Below, in pieces: positions 36,683 to 45,078 of a stretch of DNA of 64,000 nucleotides. The position numbers and the translations under genes are program-made. Numbering within the stretch: the first letter of the stretch is position 1; each line of letters opens with the position of its first letter. This DNA is from CAVSUZ01 sp963791885 (GTDB lineage Bacteria; Pseudomonadota; Alphaproteobacteria; Acetobacterales; Acetobacteraceae), in assembly GCA_963791885.1 (NCBI GenBank), contig CAWBUL010000006.1, forward strand, positions 2,170,001 through 2,234,000, written 5' to 3'. The notes under the pieces were generated by a model. The model was not told where the DNA came from. It saw only the letters and a list, made by a program, of their open reading frames with translations, and did not search any database.

Positions 36683-37720
36683 GTGCCAACCCACAGGCTG
36701 TTCATCGCCAGCCCGCTGGAAGCGGTTCACGTCGAGCGCATCCGCGCCGTCGATCCTGACCGTCTGGACGTTGATTACCAACCCGGCCTGCTCCCCCCGA
36801 CCCGGTACGTCGCCGATCACCACGGCGCGCCATTCACCCGCAACCCGGCGCAGCAGAACCGCTGGACCCAAGCGCTGGCGCAGGCGGAGATACTGTGGGA
36901 TCTGCCGTCGACGCCGGACGACGCCGCGCGCGCGACCAACCTGCGCTGGATTCAGACCACCAGCAGCGGCATCGGTCCCGCGGCACGACGCCTCGGGCTG
37001 CTCGACCGCGATGTGCTGATCACCACGGCCCGTGGCGTGCACGCGGGCCCGCTGGCCGAGTTCGTCTTCATGGCGTTGCTCGCTCATGTACGTGGCCTGC
37101 ATCACCTCGCGGCGGAACAGCGCGCGCATCACTGGCAACGCTATTGCGGCCGGGAACTCGCCGGACAAACGTTGCTGACGATTGGCGCCGGCGATCTGGC
37201 GCGTGGCATCGCGCAGATCGGCCGCGCCTTCGGCTTGCACATGATCGGCGTGACACGCGATCCGCGTCACCCGCGCGCCCACGCCGATCTGTTCGACGCT
37301 TTGCACCCGGCCTCCGATCTGCTGACCCTGCTCCCTCAGGCAGACGCCGTTGTGCTGACGCTGCCCCAGACCGACGAGACCGCCAACATGATCGGCGATG
37401 CCATTTTCGCCGCATTCAAGCCCGGCGCAGCGTTCATCAATATCGGACGCGGGTCTGTGGTGGATGAGGCCGCGCTGATCCGCCACCTGCTATCAGGACG
37501 GATCGGTTTCGCCGCGCTGGACGTCGCCGAGCGGGAGCCGCTTCCGCCCGACAGTCCGCTCTGGGACATGCCGAACGTGTTGATCAGCCCGCATTCGGCC
37601 AGCACCGTCACGACCGAGAACGCCAAGATCACCGACATCTTCTGTCACAACCTGCGTTGCTATCTCGATGGGCGGGTGGCAGACATGCGCAACGTGTTCG
37701 ACAAGCGCCGCTTCTACTGA
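36683..37720 (+). CDS. D-2-hydroxyacid dehydrogenase (NAD-dependent)
   Basis: A 345-residue protein. The nucleotide-binding turn TIGAGDLARGIAQIGRAFG is followed by the catalytic Arg in NIGRGSVVDEAAL, Glu in DVAEREPLPPDSPL and His in LISPHSAS. It interconverts a 2-hydroxy acid and a 2-oxo acid. The start is a GTG at 36683. With the ThDP enzyme in the same operon, it suggests a route from a 2-hydroxy acid to a 2-oxo acid and then decarboxylation. Confidence 0.9.
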   Translation: MPTHRLFIASPLEAVHVERIRAVDPDRLDVDYQPGLLPPTRYVADHHGAPFTRNPAQQNRWTQALAQAEILWDLPSTPDDAARATNLRWIQTTSSGIGPAARRLGLLDRDVLITTARGVHAGPLAEFVFMALLAHVRGLHHLAAEQRAHHWQRYCGRELAGQTLLTIGAGDLARGIAQIGRAFGLHMIGVTRDPRHPRAHADLFDALHPASDLLTLLPQADAVVLTLPQTDETANMIGDAIFAAFKPGAAFINIGRGSVVDEAALIRHLLSGRIGFAALDVAEREPLPPDSPLWDMPNVLISPHSASTVTTENAKITDIFCHNLRCYLDGRVADMRNVFDKRRFY

Positions 37721-37745
37721 CGGCCCGCCCGGGGAGTAGCATCGA

Positions 37746-38804
37746 ATGACCACCATCAGCCGTCGCGCTGTTCTCGGCGCCGGTCTTGCCGCAGCCGCTG
37801 TCCGGCCGGGACGCGCCGCGGCAGCCCCATCCGGCGAGATCGTGCTGATGGCCTATTCAGGCACGTTCCAGGACAACTACACCAAGGCGGTGGTCGAGCC
37901 CTTCATGGCCGCCAACCCAGGCGTGAAGGTCATCTACAATCCGGGCGGAAGCTCGGCGCAGATGTTGGGGATGCTGCGGGCCCAGCGATCGCATCCCCAG
38001 ATCGACGTGGATATTATGGACTTTTCAGTCTCCCGCGTCGCCAACAAGGAAGGCCTGTTCCGCAAGTTCACGCCCGCTGAGGTGCCGAACATGGCGGACG
38101 TGCACGACCAGGCGAAGATGCCGGGCGACTGGGGACCAGGTATTACCTTCGACAACCTCGTGATGATCTACAGCCCGCAGAACGTAAAGCCCGCGCCCAC
38201 GGGCATTCCCGATCTGCTCGACCCCAAACACAAAGGTCGTATCGCCTTCTCCCCCGCGCCGAATGTCATCGGCATCGCTCTGCAGATTGTCGTCGCTCAT
38301 TACCTGGGGCTCGACTACAAAGGCTCGCCGGATCCTGAAATCGAGCTACTGAAGAAGATCGCGCAGAACGTGCAGACCTGGAACGCGATGCCGGACAACT
38401 ACACGATGGTGATCAACGGCGACATCGATATCGGCATTGGCTGGAATGCACGATCCCAGGACTACAAGAACCGCGCGCCCGGAAAGATCGAAGCGATCAC
38501 CATGGCGCAGGGTTCGATCCTGGACATGGATACGATCAACTTAGTCGAAGGCACGCAGAATCCGGACGCCGCGCTCGCCTTTATCAATTACGCGCTGTCT
38601 GCGGAGGCGCAGGAGCGCTTCGCGAAGCTGATGTATTACGGCGCATCGAACCGGAATGCGAAACTGCCGGAAGACGTGGCGTCTCGTACTTCCTCCTACC
38701 CGGCGACACTTGCGAAGATGCTTCCGGTTGATTGGGAGTACGTCGCCTCGGTGCAGGACCAGTGGTCCAATCTGTGGCGACGGGAGGTCATTCCCGCTCG
38801 CTAA
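37746..38804 (+). CDS. Polyamine-type ABC binding protein (PotD/SBP_bac_8)
   Basis: A 352-residue binding protein with a Tat-like signal (TTISRRAVLGAGLAAAAV). It has the spermidine/putrescine-type mature start (EIVLMAYSGTFQDNYTKAVV) and DIMDFSVSRVANKEGLFRKF. Members of this branch also bind organic acids, phosphonates and opines. It begins the complete four-gene importer of the operon. Confidence 0.9.
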   Translation: MTTISRRAVLGAGLAAAAVRPGRAAAAPSGEIVLMAYSGTFQDNYTKAVVEPFMAANPGVKVIYNPGGSSAQMLGMLRAQRSHPQIDVDIMDFSVSRVANKEGLFRKFTPAEVPNMADVHDQAKMPGDWGPGITFDNLVMIYSPQNVKPAPTGIPDLLDPKHKGRIAFSPAPNVIGIALQIVVAHYLGLDYKGSPDPEIELLKKIAQNVQTWNAMPDNYTMVINGDIDIGIGWNARSQDYKNRAPGKIEAITMAQGSILDMDTINLVEGTQNPDAALAFINYALSAEAQERFAKLMYYGASNRNAKLPEDVASRTSSYPATLAKMLPVDWEYVASVQDQWSNLWRREVIPAR

Positions 38805-38816
38805 GAGCAGCCGCAC

Positions 38817-39881
38817 GTGCTCAGCTATCTGGCGTTGCAGGGCGTCAGCAAGCATTACGGTGCAGGTCCTGCGGTCGTTTCCGATTGTAATCTCGACGTG
38901 GCCCGCGGCGAGTTCATCACGCTGCTTGGCCCATCCGGCTGTGGCAAAACGACCGTGCTTCGGATGATCGCCGGATTGGTCCCGCCATCCGCCGGCCGCG
39001 TGATGCTGGGTGGCGAGGACATCACCGTCCGCCCCGTGCATGCCCGCAACATCGGTCTGGTGTTCCAGAATTACGCGCTGTTCCCCCACCTCTCGGTCGA
39101 ACGCAATGTCGCCTTCGGACTGGAGATGCGCGGCATCCGCGGCAGCGCCGCGCGGGAGCGCGCGGGCCGAGCGCTCGACCTGGTGCGCTTGGGCGGGCTC
39201 GGTTCACGCATGCCAAAGGAACTGTCCGGCGGACAACAGCAACGGGTCGCATTGGCGCGGGCTCTGGTGATCGAGCCCGCTATCCTGCTTCTGGATGAAC
39301 CGCTCTCGAACCTCGACGCGAAGCTGCGCGACGATCTGCGTGGCGAGATCCGCGACATCCAGACGCGCCTCGGGATCACCGCGCTGTTCGTCACGCATGA
39401 TCAGGCCGAGGCACTCACCATGTCGGATCGCGTCGCAGTGATGAACCGTGGCCGGATCGAGCAGATCGGCGCGCCGGCCGACATTTACGAAAGGCCGGCG
39501 AGCCTGTTCGTCGCCGGCTTTGTCGGGCGTGCAAATCAATTCGCTGCCGTGGCCGAGGGCACGAATATTTTGGCCGGCGCCGGACTCCGCGTTCGGACGC
39601 CGACCGAGCTGGAACCAGGACAGAACGCGACAGTGATCATCCGGCCTCATCGTATGCGCCTGTCGCGATCGCCCGTTTCGGGGGAAATCAACGAAGCCCA
39701 AGCAATGATCCGCCGGATCGTCTTTGCCGGCGATGTGGTGCACACCACGCTCGACGCCGCCGGAACGACGTTGCTCGTCGAAACGCCGACCTCCTCGGCG
39801 GGCAATTCATCCTTCGCGCCGGGCGAAACCGTGTTCGTGCACTGGCCCGTCGCCGACACGCTGGTGTTCGCCCAGCGATGA
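38817..39881 (+). CDS. ABC ATPase of polyamine-type importer (PotA-like)
   Basis: A 354-residue ATPase. Walker A is LLGPSGCGKTTVLR, Q-loop VFQNYALFPHLSV, signature LSGGQQQRVALARA, Walker B ILLLDEPLSNLD and the switch His in FVTHDQAEAL. The C-terminal 120 residues form a TOBE-type domain. The GTG start at 38817 has no strong ribosome site. The stop overlaps the next gene (ATGA). Confidence 0.92.
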   Translation: MLSYLALQGVSKHYGAGPAVVSDCNLDVARGEFITLLGPSGCGKTTVLRMIAGLVPPSAGRVMLGGEDITVRPVHARNIGLVFQNYALFPHLSVERNVAFGLEMRGIRGSAARERAGRALDLVRLGGLGSRMPKELSGGQQQRVALARALVIEPAILLLDEPLSNLDAKLRDDLRGEIRDIQTRLGITALFVTHDQAEALTMSDRVAVMNRGRIEQIGAPADIYERPASLFVAGFVGRANQFAAVAEGTNILAGAGLRVRTPTELEPGQNATVIIRPHRMRLSRSPVSGEINEAQAMIRRIVFAGDVVHTTLDAAGTTLLVETPTSSAGNSSFAPGETVFVHWPVADTLVFAQR

Positions 39882-40720
39882 AACGCTTCGCCGCCGCGGC
39901 CGGACTTCTCTCTCCGGCATCAGCCCTGATGTTGGTTGGCTTCGTGCTGCCGATGGCCTGGCTGATCCGCTTGTCGCTCGACCGGTCGGAGGAAGGCGGC
40001 GTCCTGGTCCCCGATCTGACGGCCGCGAACTACACCCACTTCGCGCGGGACCCGTTCTACCTCGCCATTCTTCTGCGCACGTTGATCCTGGGTGTGGTGG
40101 TCGCGCTGATTACTCTGGTCTGCGCGTATCCGATCGCGCTGTTCCTGTTCCGCACGCGCAGCCGCTGGCGGGGCGTTCTCGCTGTTCTCACGATCTCTCC
40201 CATGCTGGTGAGTTCCGTCGTCCGCACCTTCGGCTGGATGGCGATCCTCGGCGATCGCGGGCTGATCAATCAGGTGCTGCAGGCACTGGGTGTCATCTCT
40301 CATCCGCTCGCCTTGATGAACAACATGCTGGGCGTGGTCATCGGTCTGGTACAGATCGAAATGCCGGTGATGATCCTGGCGTTGATGGCTGGCTTGTCGC
40401 GGCTCGATCCAACCCTGGAGGAAGCCGCGCAAACGCTTGGCGCCAAGCCCTGGCGCAGTTTCCTGCGGGTGACACTGCCGCTCAGCGCCCCGGGGATTGT
40501 GCTGGGCTGTCTGATTACCTTCGTGCAGGTGATCAGCTCCTTCATCACGCCGACATTGCTCGGGGGCGGGCGCGTCTATGTCATGGCCACCACGATCTAC
40601 GAGGAAGCGCTGGAGACGCTGAACTGGCCGCTGGCCGCCGCCATCTCCCTCATCCTGATCGTGGTCTTCGCGCTCTGCGCCGTGGCGTATGAGCGTTTCA
40701 GCCGGCGCGCGGCCCAATGA
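39878..40720 (+). CDS. ABC permease, polyamine type (PotB-like)
   Basis: A 280-residue permease with six helices. The opening AAAGLLSPASALMLVGFVLP leads to a short periplasmic loop. The docking loop is TLEEAAQTLGAKPWRSFLRV, followed by TLPLSAPGI. It partners with the following permease, which it overlaps by ATGA. Confidence 0.92.
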   Translation: MKRFAAAAGLLSPASALMLVGFVLPMAWLIRLSLDRSEEGGVLVPDLTAANYTHFARDPFYLAILLRTLILGVVVALITLVCAYPIALFLFRTRSRWRGVLAVLTISPMLVSSVVRTFGWMAILGDRGLINQVLQALGVISHPLALMNNMLGVVIGLVQIEMPVMILALMAGLSRLDPTLEEAAQTLGAKPWRSFLRVTLPLSAPGIVLGCLITFVQVISSFITPTLLGGGRVYVMATTIYEEALETLNWPLAAAISLILIVVFALCAVAYERFSRRAAQ

Positions 40721-41496
40721 CCATTTTTGTCCGGGCGATCATCGTCGTGCTCTACGTCTTCCTTCTGGCGCCGATCGTCATCGTGGTGCTGACGTCGTTC
40801 AGCAACGATGCCTATCTGGCCTTTCCACCGGCTCATTGGGGGATCGGTGGATACGCCGCCCTGCTTCGTAATGACGCGTTCCGCGACGGGCTGGAAACGA
40901 GCCTCGTCCTCGGCGCGGTTGTCACGGTCCTGACGGTGGTGATCGGCACGGCGGCGGCATTCGCCATCGCCCGGTTCCGCTTTCCGGGTGCCGGCGCCTT
41001 GATCGGGTTCTTCACCGCGCCGCTGCTGCTGCCGACGATCGTGCTGGGACTCGCACTGCTGTTGGTTTTCGCGCAGCTCGGATTGCTCGCGACGTTTACC
41101 GGGCTGGTGATCGGGCACGCCGTGGTCGCAATTCCTTATGTGATCCGGCTAATGCTGACGGCGATCCGGAACGTCTCGCCGACATTGGAAGAAGCGGCCG
41201 CCACGTTGGGCGCAAGTCCGCTGCGCGTGTTCTGGCGCGTCACACTGCCGCTGATGCGGCCGGCACTTCTGGCGGCGGCAGCGCTGGCATTCCTCGCATC
41301 GTTTGACGAGGTCACGGTCACGCTGTTCCTGGTCGGTCCTCGGCTTACCACGCTACCGATCGAGGTGTTCCGGTATGTGCAAAACCACGCGGACCCGCAG
41401 GTCTCGGCTTTATCGGTGCTGCTGATCGTACTCACCACGGGTTTGATCCTGCTGATCGAGCGCAGCCTTGGTCTGGTACGGGTGGTATCGCGATAG
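40717..41496 (+). CDS. ABC permease, polyamine type (PotC-like)
   Basis: A 259-residue permease starting MTIFVRAIIVVLYVFLLAPI. The docking loop is TLEEAAATLGASPLRVFWRV, followed by TLPLMRPALLA. It is the last gene of the IclR-led operon. Its stop lies at the edge of the first copy of a 64-base hairpin-bearing tandem repeat that may end transcription. Confidence 0.92.
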   Translation: MTIFVRAIIVVLYVFLLAPIVIVVLTSFSNDAYLAFPPAHWGIGGYAALLRNDAFRDGLETSLVLGAVVTVLTVVIGTAAAFAIARFRFPGAGALIGFFTAPLLLPTIVLGLALLLVFAQLGLLATFTGLVIGHAVVAIPYVIRLMLTAIRNVSPTLEEAAATLGASPLRVFWRVTLPLMRPALLAAAALAFLASFDEVTVTLFLVGPRLTTLPIEVFRYVQNHADPQVSALSVLLIVLTTGLILLIERSLGLVRVVSR

Positions 41497-41618
41497 AGCG
41501 AGATCGCGCGAGGCGGGCACGTCGGAGCGCGTGAATCTCGCTCTGAAACAAACGCGATAGAGCGAGATCGCGCGAGGCGGACACGTCGGAGCGCGTGAAT
41601 CTCGCTCTGAAACAAAGG
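41491..41618. repeat. Two tandem copies of a 64-bp hairpin-bearing repeat
   Basis: Copies at 41491-41554 and 41555-41618 are near-identical; the main difference is aggcgGgcac versus aggcgAacac. Each contains AGAGCGAGAT and its exact complement ATCTCGCTCT 30 bases apart, so each can form a long stem. Position after the operon suggests termination or mRNA stabilisation; a REP-like dispersed unit is an alternative. Confidence 0.8.
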
Positions 41619-41659
41619 GGCAGCGCGTTTCAGGAGGACACATTCAGTCTGAAGCCGTT

Positions 41660-43108
41660 CTAGTCCTACAGTTGCGAATCGGTTGAATGGTTGATTCGCT
41701 GGTCCGGCAAGTCGGGAGAACAGGCATGCCGGTTGCAGTTTGGTCGGGATCTGCCTTGGCGTGGGAAGAAGAACTGACGGGGCTGAAGGCTCGTCTGGCG
41801 CCGGTCTTCCGCCGCTCGGATGTAGCTGCGTCGGCAGGAGCGTTCATTGATGGCCTGCTGTCCGGCATTTCGCGCAAGACAGGTTGGCAAATGGCGGAGC
41901 AGGCGGGGCTGAGCCGGCCCTATCGGATGCAATCGCTGCTTGGTCGCAGCTCATGGGATGCCGATGCTTTGCGTGATCGCGTGCGAAGGGAAGCTGTTGC
42001 GTCGCTCGGTGATCCGTCCGCCGTGTTGGTTGTGGACGAGACCGGATTTCTCAAGAAGGGCGAACACTCGGTCGGCGTGGCGCGGCAATATTCCGGAACG
42101 GCTGGCAGGATCGAGAACTGCCAGATCGGTGTCTTTCTGGCTTATGCAAGCCGGTTCGGCCAGGCGTTGATCGACCGCAGGCTCTATCTCCCCGATGCTC
42201 TATCTCCCCGATGCCTGGGCGGGCGATCAGGAGCGCCGCCGTCGCGTGCAGGTTCCTGAAGCCGTCGCGTTCGCGACAAAGCCGCGGATCGCCTGCGAGC
42301 TGATCGCTGCTGCTCTCGATGCCGGTGTCCCCTGCGCCTGGGTGCTGGCCGATGCGCTGTATGGCTCGGACTCACGGCTGCGGCGCATGCTGGAAGAGCG
42401 CGGCCAACCCTACATGCTCGCCGTGCGCTCGAACCATGCCCTGCGCATGGTGACGGTGGACGGCTTCCTGCAGACCGATCCTGCAGAGATGGCGGATGAC
42501 TTACCTCCCGAAGCGTGGGCGGTGCATGCTGCCGGCGAGGGTTCGAAAGGGTTACGCCTCTACGATTGGGCACGCATCGCGCTGCCCTGGGTGGTGGACG
42601 GCAACTTCGAACGCTGGGGGCTGATCCGGCGTAATCGGCGCGATCCGCAAGAGCGTGCCTATTACTTCGCCTTCGCTCCGAGCGGCACTGGATTGGCTGA
42701 GTTGGCCGGCGCCGCTGGTTTGCGCTGGACCATCGAGGAATGCTTCCAGCGTGCCAAGGAAGAATTGGGCCTCGATCACTGTGAAGCGCGCTCCTGGCAC
42801 GGGTGGCACCGTCATATGACCCTCTGCATGGCCGCACTCGGATTCCTGGCCCGGCTTTCTGCCCAGTTGCGACGATCCACCTTCGGTAAACCGAACGAAA
42901 GGAGTCCATTCGCCACCGCCGCGTGATGATCCCCGCCACCGCTCCGCCAAGCGTGCCGGAGATCCGCTATCTCATCGCGCGCTTGCTCCTCGCGCCCATC
43001 TCCAGAACCCGCTATGTGCTCGCTTGGTCACGCTGGAAACGACGGCATCAAGCCACCGCCGCGCAGGCTCATCGAAAGCGCCGGTGCAATGTGCAACTGT
43101 AGTACTAG
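41660..43108 (+). mobile_element. IS701-family insertion sequence with CTAG target duplication
   Basis: The ends read CTAG-TCCTACAGTTGC at the left (41660-41675) and GCAACTGTAGTA-CTAG at the right (43093-43108), an imperfect inverted repeat bordered by CTAG on both sides, the usual IS701 target. Length is about 1.44 kb, typical for the family. The transposase within it is broken in two places, so the copy is inactive on its own. Confidence 0.8.
41687..43102 (+). pseudogene. IS701 family transposase, doubly frameshifted
   Basis: It reads as an IS701 DDE transposase: KTGWQMAEQAGLSRPYRMQS, the first Asp in LVVDETGFLKKGEHSVGVAR, and LADALYGSDSRLRRML. After RRLYLPDA the 16-bp stretch CTCTATCTCCCCGATG is present twice in tandem (about 42181-42213) and shifts the frame. 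The correct continuation WAGDQERRRRVQVPEAVAF is in the next frame. A second shift near 42905-42925 moves the C-terminal RRVMIPAT and VPEIRYLIARLLLAP back to the first frame, ending at a TAG at 43102. Confidence 0.85.
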
Positions 43109-43115
43109 AGCGGTT

Positions 43116-43694
43116 TCACGCGGGGTGTCCGTATCCGCAGTTTTGTAGATAGTTGAGGCACTCAGCGGGGCTGAACGATGAGAGCTTGTCGCCGATGGTG
43201 CGCCACAGCGCCTCTCGGGTGCGCGGCGCGGCCTTGCGGAGCAGGCCTTTCAGTTTGGCGAAGACCTGCTCGATCGGGTTAAGATCGTGCGAATAGGGCG
43301 GCAGCAGCATCAGTTCCGCCCCTCGTGCTTCGATCACCTCGCGTGCGGCCGCACCTTTATGGCTGCCCAGCCGATCGGCGATCACGATGTCGCCCGGCCG
43401 CAGTTGCGGAGCCAGGAACTGCTCGGTCCAGGCGAGGAATGCCTCGCCGTTGATCGGCCCATCCAACACCAGCGGCGCGACGATCCCATCGTACCGCAGG
43501 CCGGCGAGGAACGTCGTCGTCTTCCAGTGCCCATACGGCGCCGAGCCGATCAGGCGCGTGCCGCGCAGGCTGCGGCCATACAGTCGCACCATATTCGTCT
43601 TGGCCCAGGTCTCATCGAGGAAGATCAGCCGCCTGACATCGAGTTCGCGCTGCTGGGCGATCCAGTGTCGCCGGGCATCGGCGACGTCGGGACA
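43116..43694 (-). pseudogene. IS630 family transposase, 5'-truncated
   Basis: The frame contains the IS630 DDE domain: LIFLDETWAKTNMVRLYGRS, then GDIVIADRLGSHKGAAARE and LLPPYSHDLNPIEQVFAKLK, ending CGYGHPA. The catalytic Asp position in the second block reads IADRLGSHK, a variant of the usual DNLGSHK. Sequence upstream of PDVADARRHWIAQQ (about 43694) is no longer IS630-like, so the N-terminal domain is lost. Directly upstream on the same strand is the fragment of a two-TM protein, implying a deletion or fusion junction. Confidence 0.8.
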
Positions 43695-43876
43695 GCCTTG
43701 TATTCGGCAATGAGCGCACGCAATGCGATGAACGCATGCTCGTGACCGGTAGCTTTGGCTCCCGGTTGCAACCAGCTCATGATTGCGACGATGATGGAAG
43801 TGAAGCCGAGCAGCGCCTTCCCAGATAGCGTGTCGCTGGGAACAACATCCGTTGCCACTAAAATTGGTAGGGCGAT

Positions 43877-44750
43877 CGCTAGGGCGAAGACCCAATTGGG
43901 TTATTGCCAAATCAATAGGTTGTTGATTCCCTGTGGTTGGAGTTTGCATCAATTCGGGGCAGCATGGTCACAGGGTATTTCTGGTTGAGCGACGGGCAGT
44001 GGGAGAAGATTGACCCATTGCTGCCCGTCTACATACGCGGCAAGCGACGGGTGGATGATCGGCGCGTGATCAGCGGCATCATCCAAGTCATCATCTCCGG
44101 TTGCCGATGGTCCGACGCACCGTTGGAATAAGGGCCACGCAAGACACTGTATAATCGGTTCGTGCGCTGGGCAGTGCGCGGGATCTGGGAGCGTGTGTTC
44201 ATGGAACTTGCGCGCGCCGGCGGCCCGCCGGCCGAAGCCTTGCTGGACAGTACGCATATCAAGGTCCACCGGTCGGCCAGCGCCGGGCGGCGAAAAAGGG
44301 GGGTTCGCGTGGGATCGGGACCAGCCGCGGCGGGCGCAATACCAAAATCCATCTGATCGCTGACGCTCACGGCCGACCCAAGGTCATCGCGCTGACCGGC
44401 GGTGAGCGCCATGATAGCGTGCCGGCGCAGGCAATGTTGGCTCGACTGCCGCCCGATCTGCGCGTGATCACCGATGCCGCTTACGACAGTGCCGAATTGC
44501 GCCGTTGGCTGGCGGACCGCGGCAGCCGCGTTATCATCCCCAACCGCAAGAACCGAAAGCAGCCCTATCCGTTCGACGCCATCACCTATAGGCGGCGCAA
44601 TATCGTCGAACGCACCTTCTGCCGCCTCAAGGACTTTCGACGCCTGGCAACGCGCTACGATCGGCTCGACGAAACTTTCGTCTCCACCCTCTGCATCGCC
44701 GCCGCCCTTGCCTACTTCCTCAAGTAGTCAGATGAGTCTTCGCCCTAGCG
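43877..44750 (+). mobile_element. IS5-family insertion sequence with perfect terminal repeats
   Basis: CGCTAGGGCGAAGAC at 43877-43891 is matched exactly by GTCTTCGCCCTAGCG at 44736-44750. The shared CTAG (or its central TA) is the likely target duplication, and removing the element restores an open frame in the flanking minus-strand gene. Length is about 0.87 kb, the usual size for this group. Confidence 0.85.
43964..44727 (+). pseudogene. IS5 family transposase with nonsense codon and frameshift
   Basis: It starts MVTGYFWLSDGQWEKIDPLL. A TAA follows WSDAPLE, exactly where relatives have Tyr, and the frame then continues GPRKTLYNRFVRWAVRGIWE. A second lesion lies in the A5G6 run near 44293-44303; after it the correct sequence (IGTSRGGRNTKIHLIADAHG) is in another frame. 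The last part has VITDAAYDSAELRRWL and RRRNIVERTFCRLKDFRRLA (DDE Glu) and ends at 44727. The element cannot move by itself. Confidence 0.85.
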
Positions 44751-45053
44751 TGTTGCCCACATAGTATAAAGTTCTCCAGAAGCGGAATCCCCATCTCCAG
44801 CTTCTCAGTGCGCCCTGAAGGCACTGCAAGACGTTCTCCTCAGTCACCCACCCCTCCATCTTCTGGGGGACCAGCCAAAGGCCTAGGCAGATACTCGTAA
44901 GCTGACGAAATTAGCCCCTCTCCGGCTACTGCTACGTCCGCTCCCTCCCAAAAGCGACCGTTTGTCGTATGGTGAGTGCGCCACTACCATTGGCTGAATA
45001 AACAGGTTCCAATGCGGCATTGACGCTGCGCCAGCGGACTGACAGCATCTCGT

Positions 45054-45067
45054 CGTTCCGAGGAACG
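45054..45067. promoter_or_regulatory. Palindrome overlapping a ribosome-binding region
   Basis: CGTTCC-GA-GGAACG is a perfect 6+6 inverted repeat that ends 11 bases before the ATG at 45079 and abuts the GGGGGGAG ribosome site. It could be an operator or a translation-controlling hairpin. Between 44860 and 45053 I see nothing else that can be supported. Confidence 0.35.
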
Positions 45068-45078
45068 GGGGGAGAACA

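Larger units (their letters stand above)
43695..44859 (-). pseudogene. Two-TM (SLATT-like) protein gene, interrupted by IS5 and truncated at its 3' end
   Basis: On the minus strand a frame starting at an ATG at 44859 runs to 44751, stops at the IS5 element (43877-44750), and resumes in the same frame when the element and one CTAG are removed. The joined product starts MEGWVTEENVLQCLQGALRS. It contains two hydrophobic helices (LYYVGNTLAIALPILVA and ALLGFTSIIVAIMSWLQ), then PGAKATGHEHAFIALRALIA. Two helices with a short loop followed by a His/Arg/Leu-rich helix recall SLATT domains of CBASS-associated membrane effectors. Assignment is by pattern only. The end is lost at the IS630 junction near 43695. 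Confidence 0.5.

Noticed and set aside
36182..37486. 434-codon open frame on the minus strand
   Set aside because: It is antisense to the cupin and 2-hydroxyacid dehydrogenase genes, which carry complete catalytic motifs.
41491..41618. CRISPR-like array
   Set aside because: Only two copies are directly adjacent with no spacer; the unit is a tandem duplication with an internal hairpin.
43625..43858. IS630 N-terminal domain in another frame
   Set aside because: The minus-strand sequence here encodes a hydrophobic helix and joins in frame with sequence beyond the IS5 element, so it belongs to a different gene and not to the transposase.
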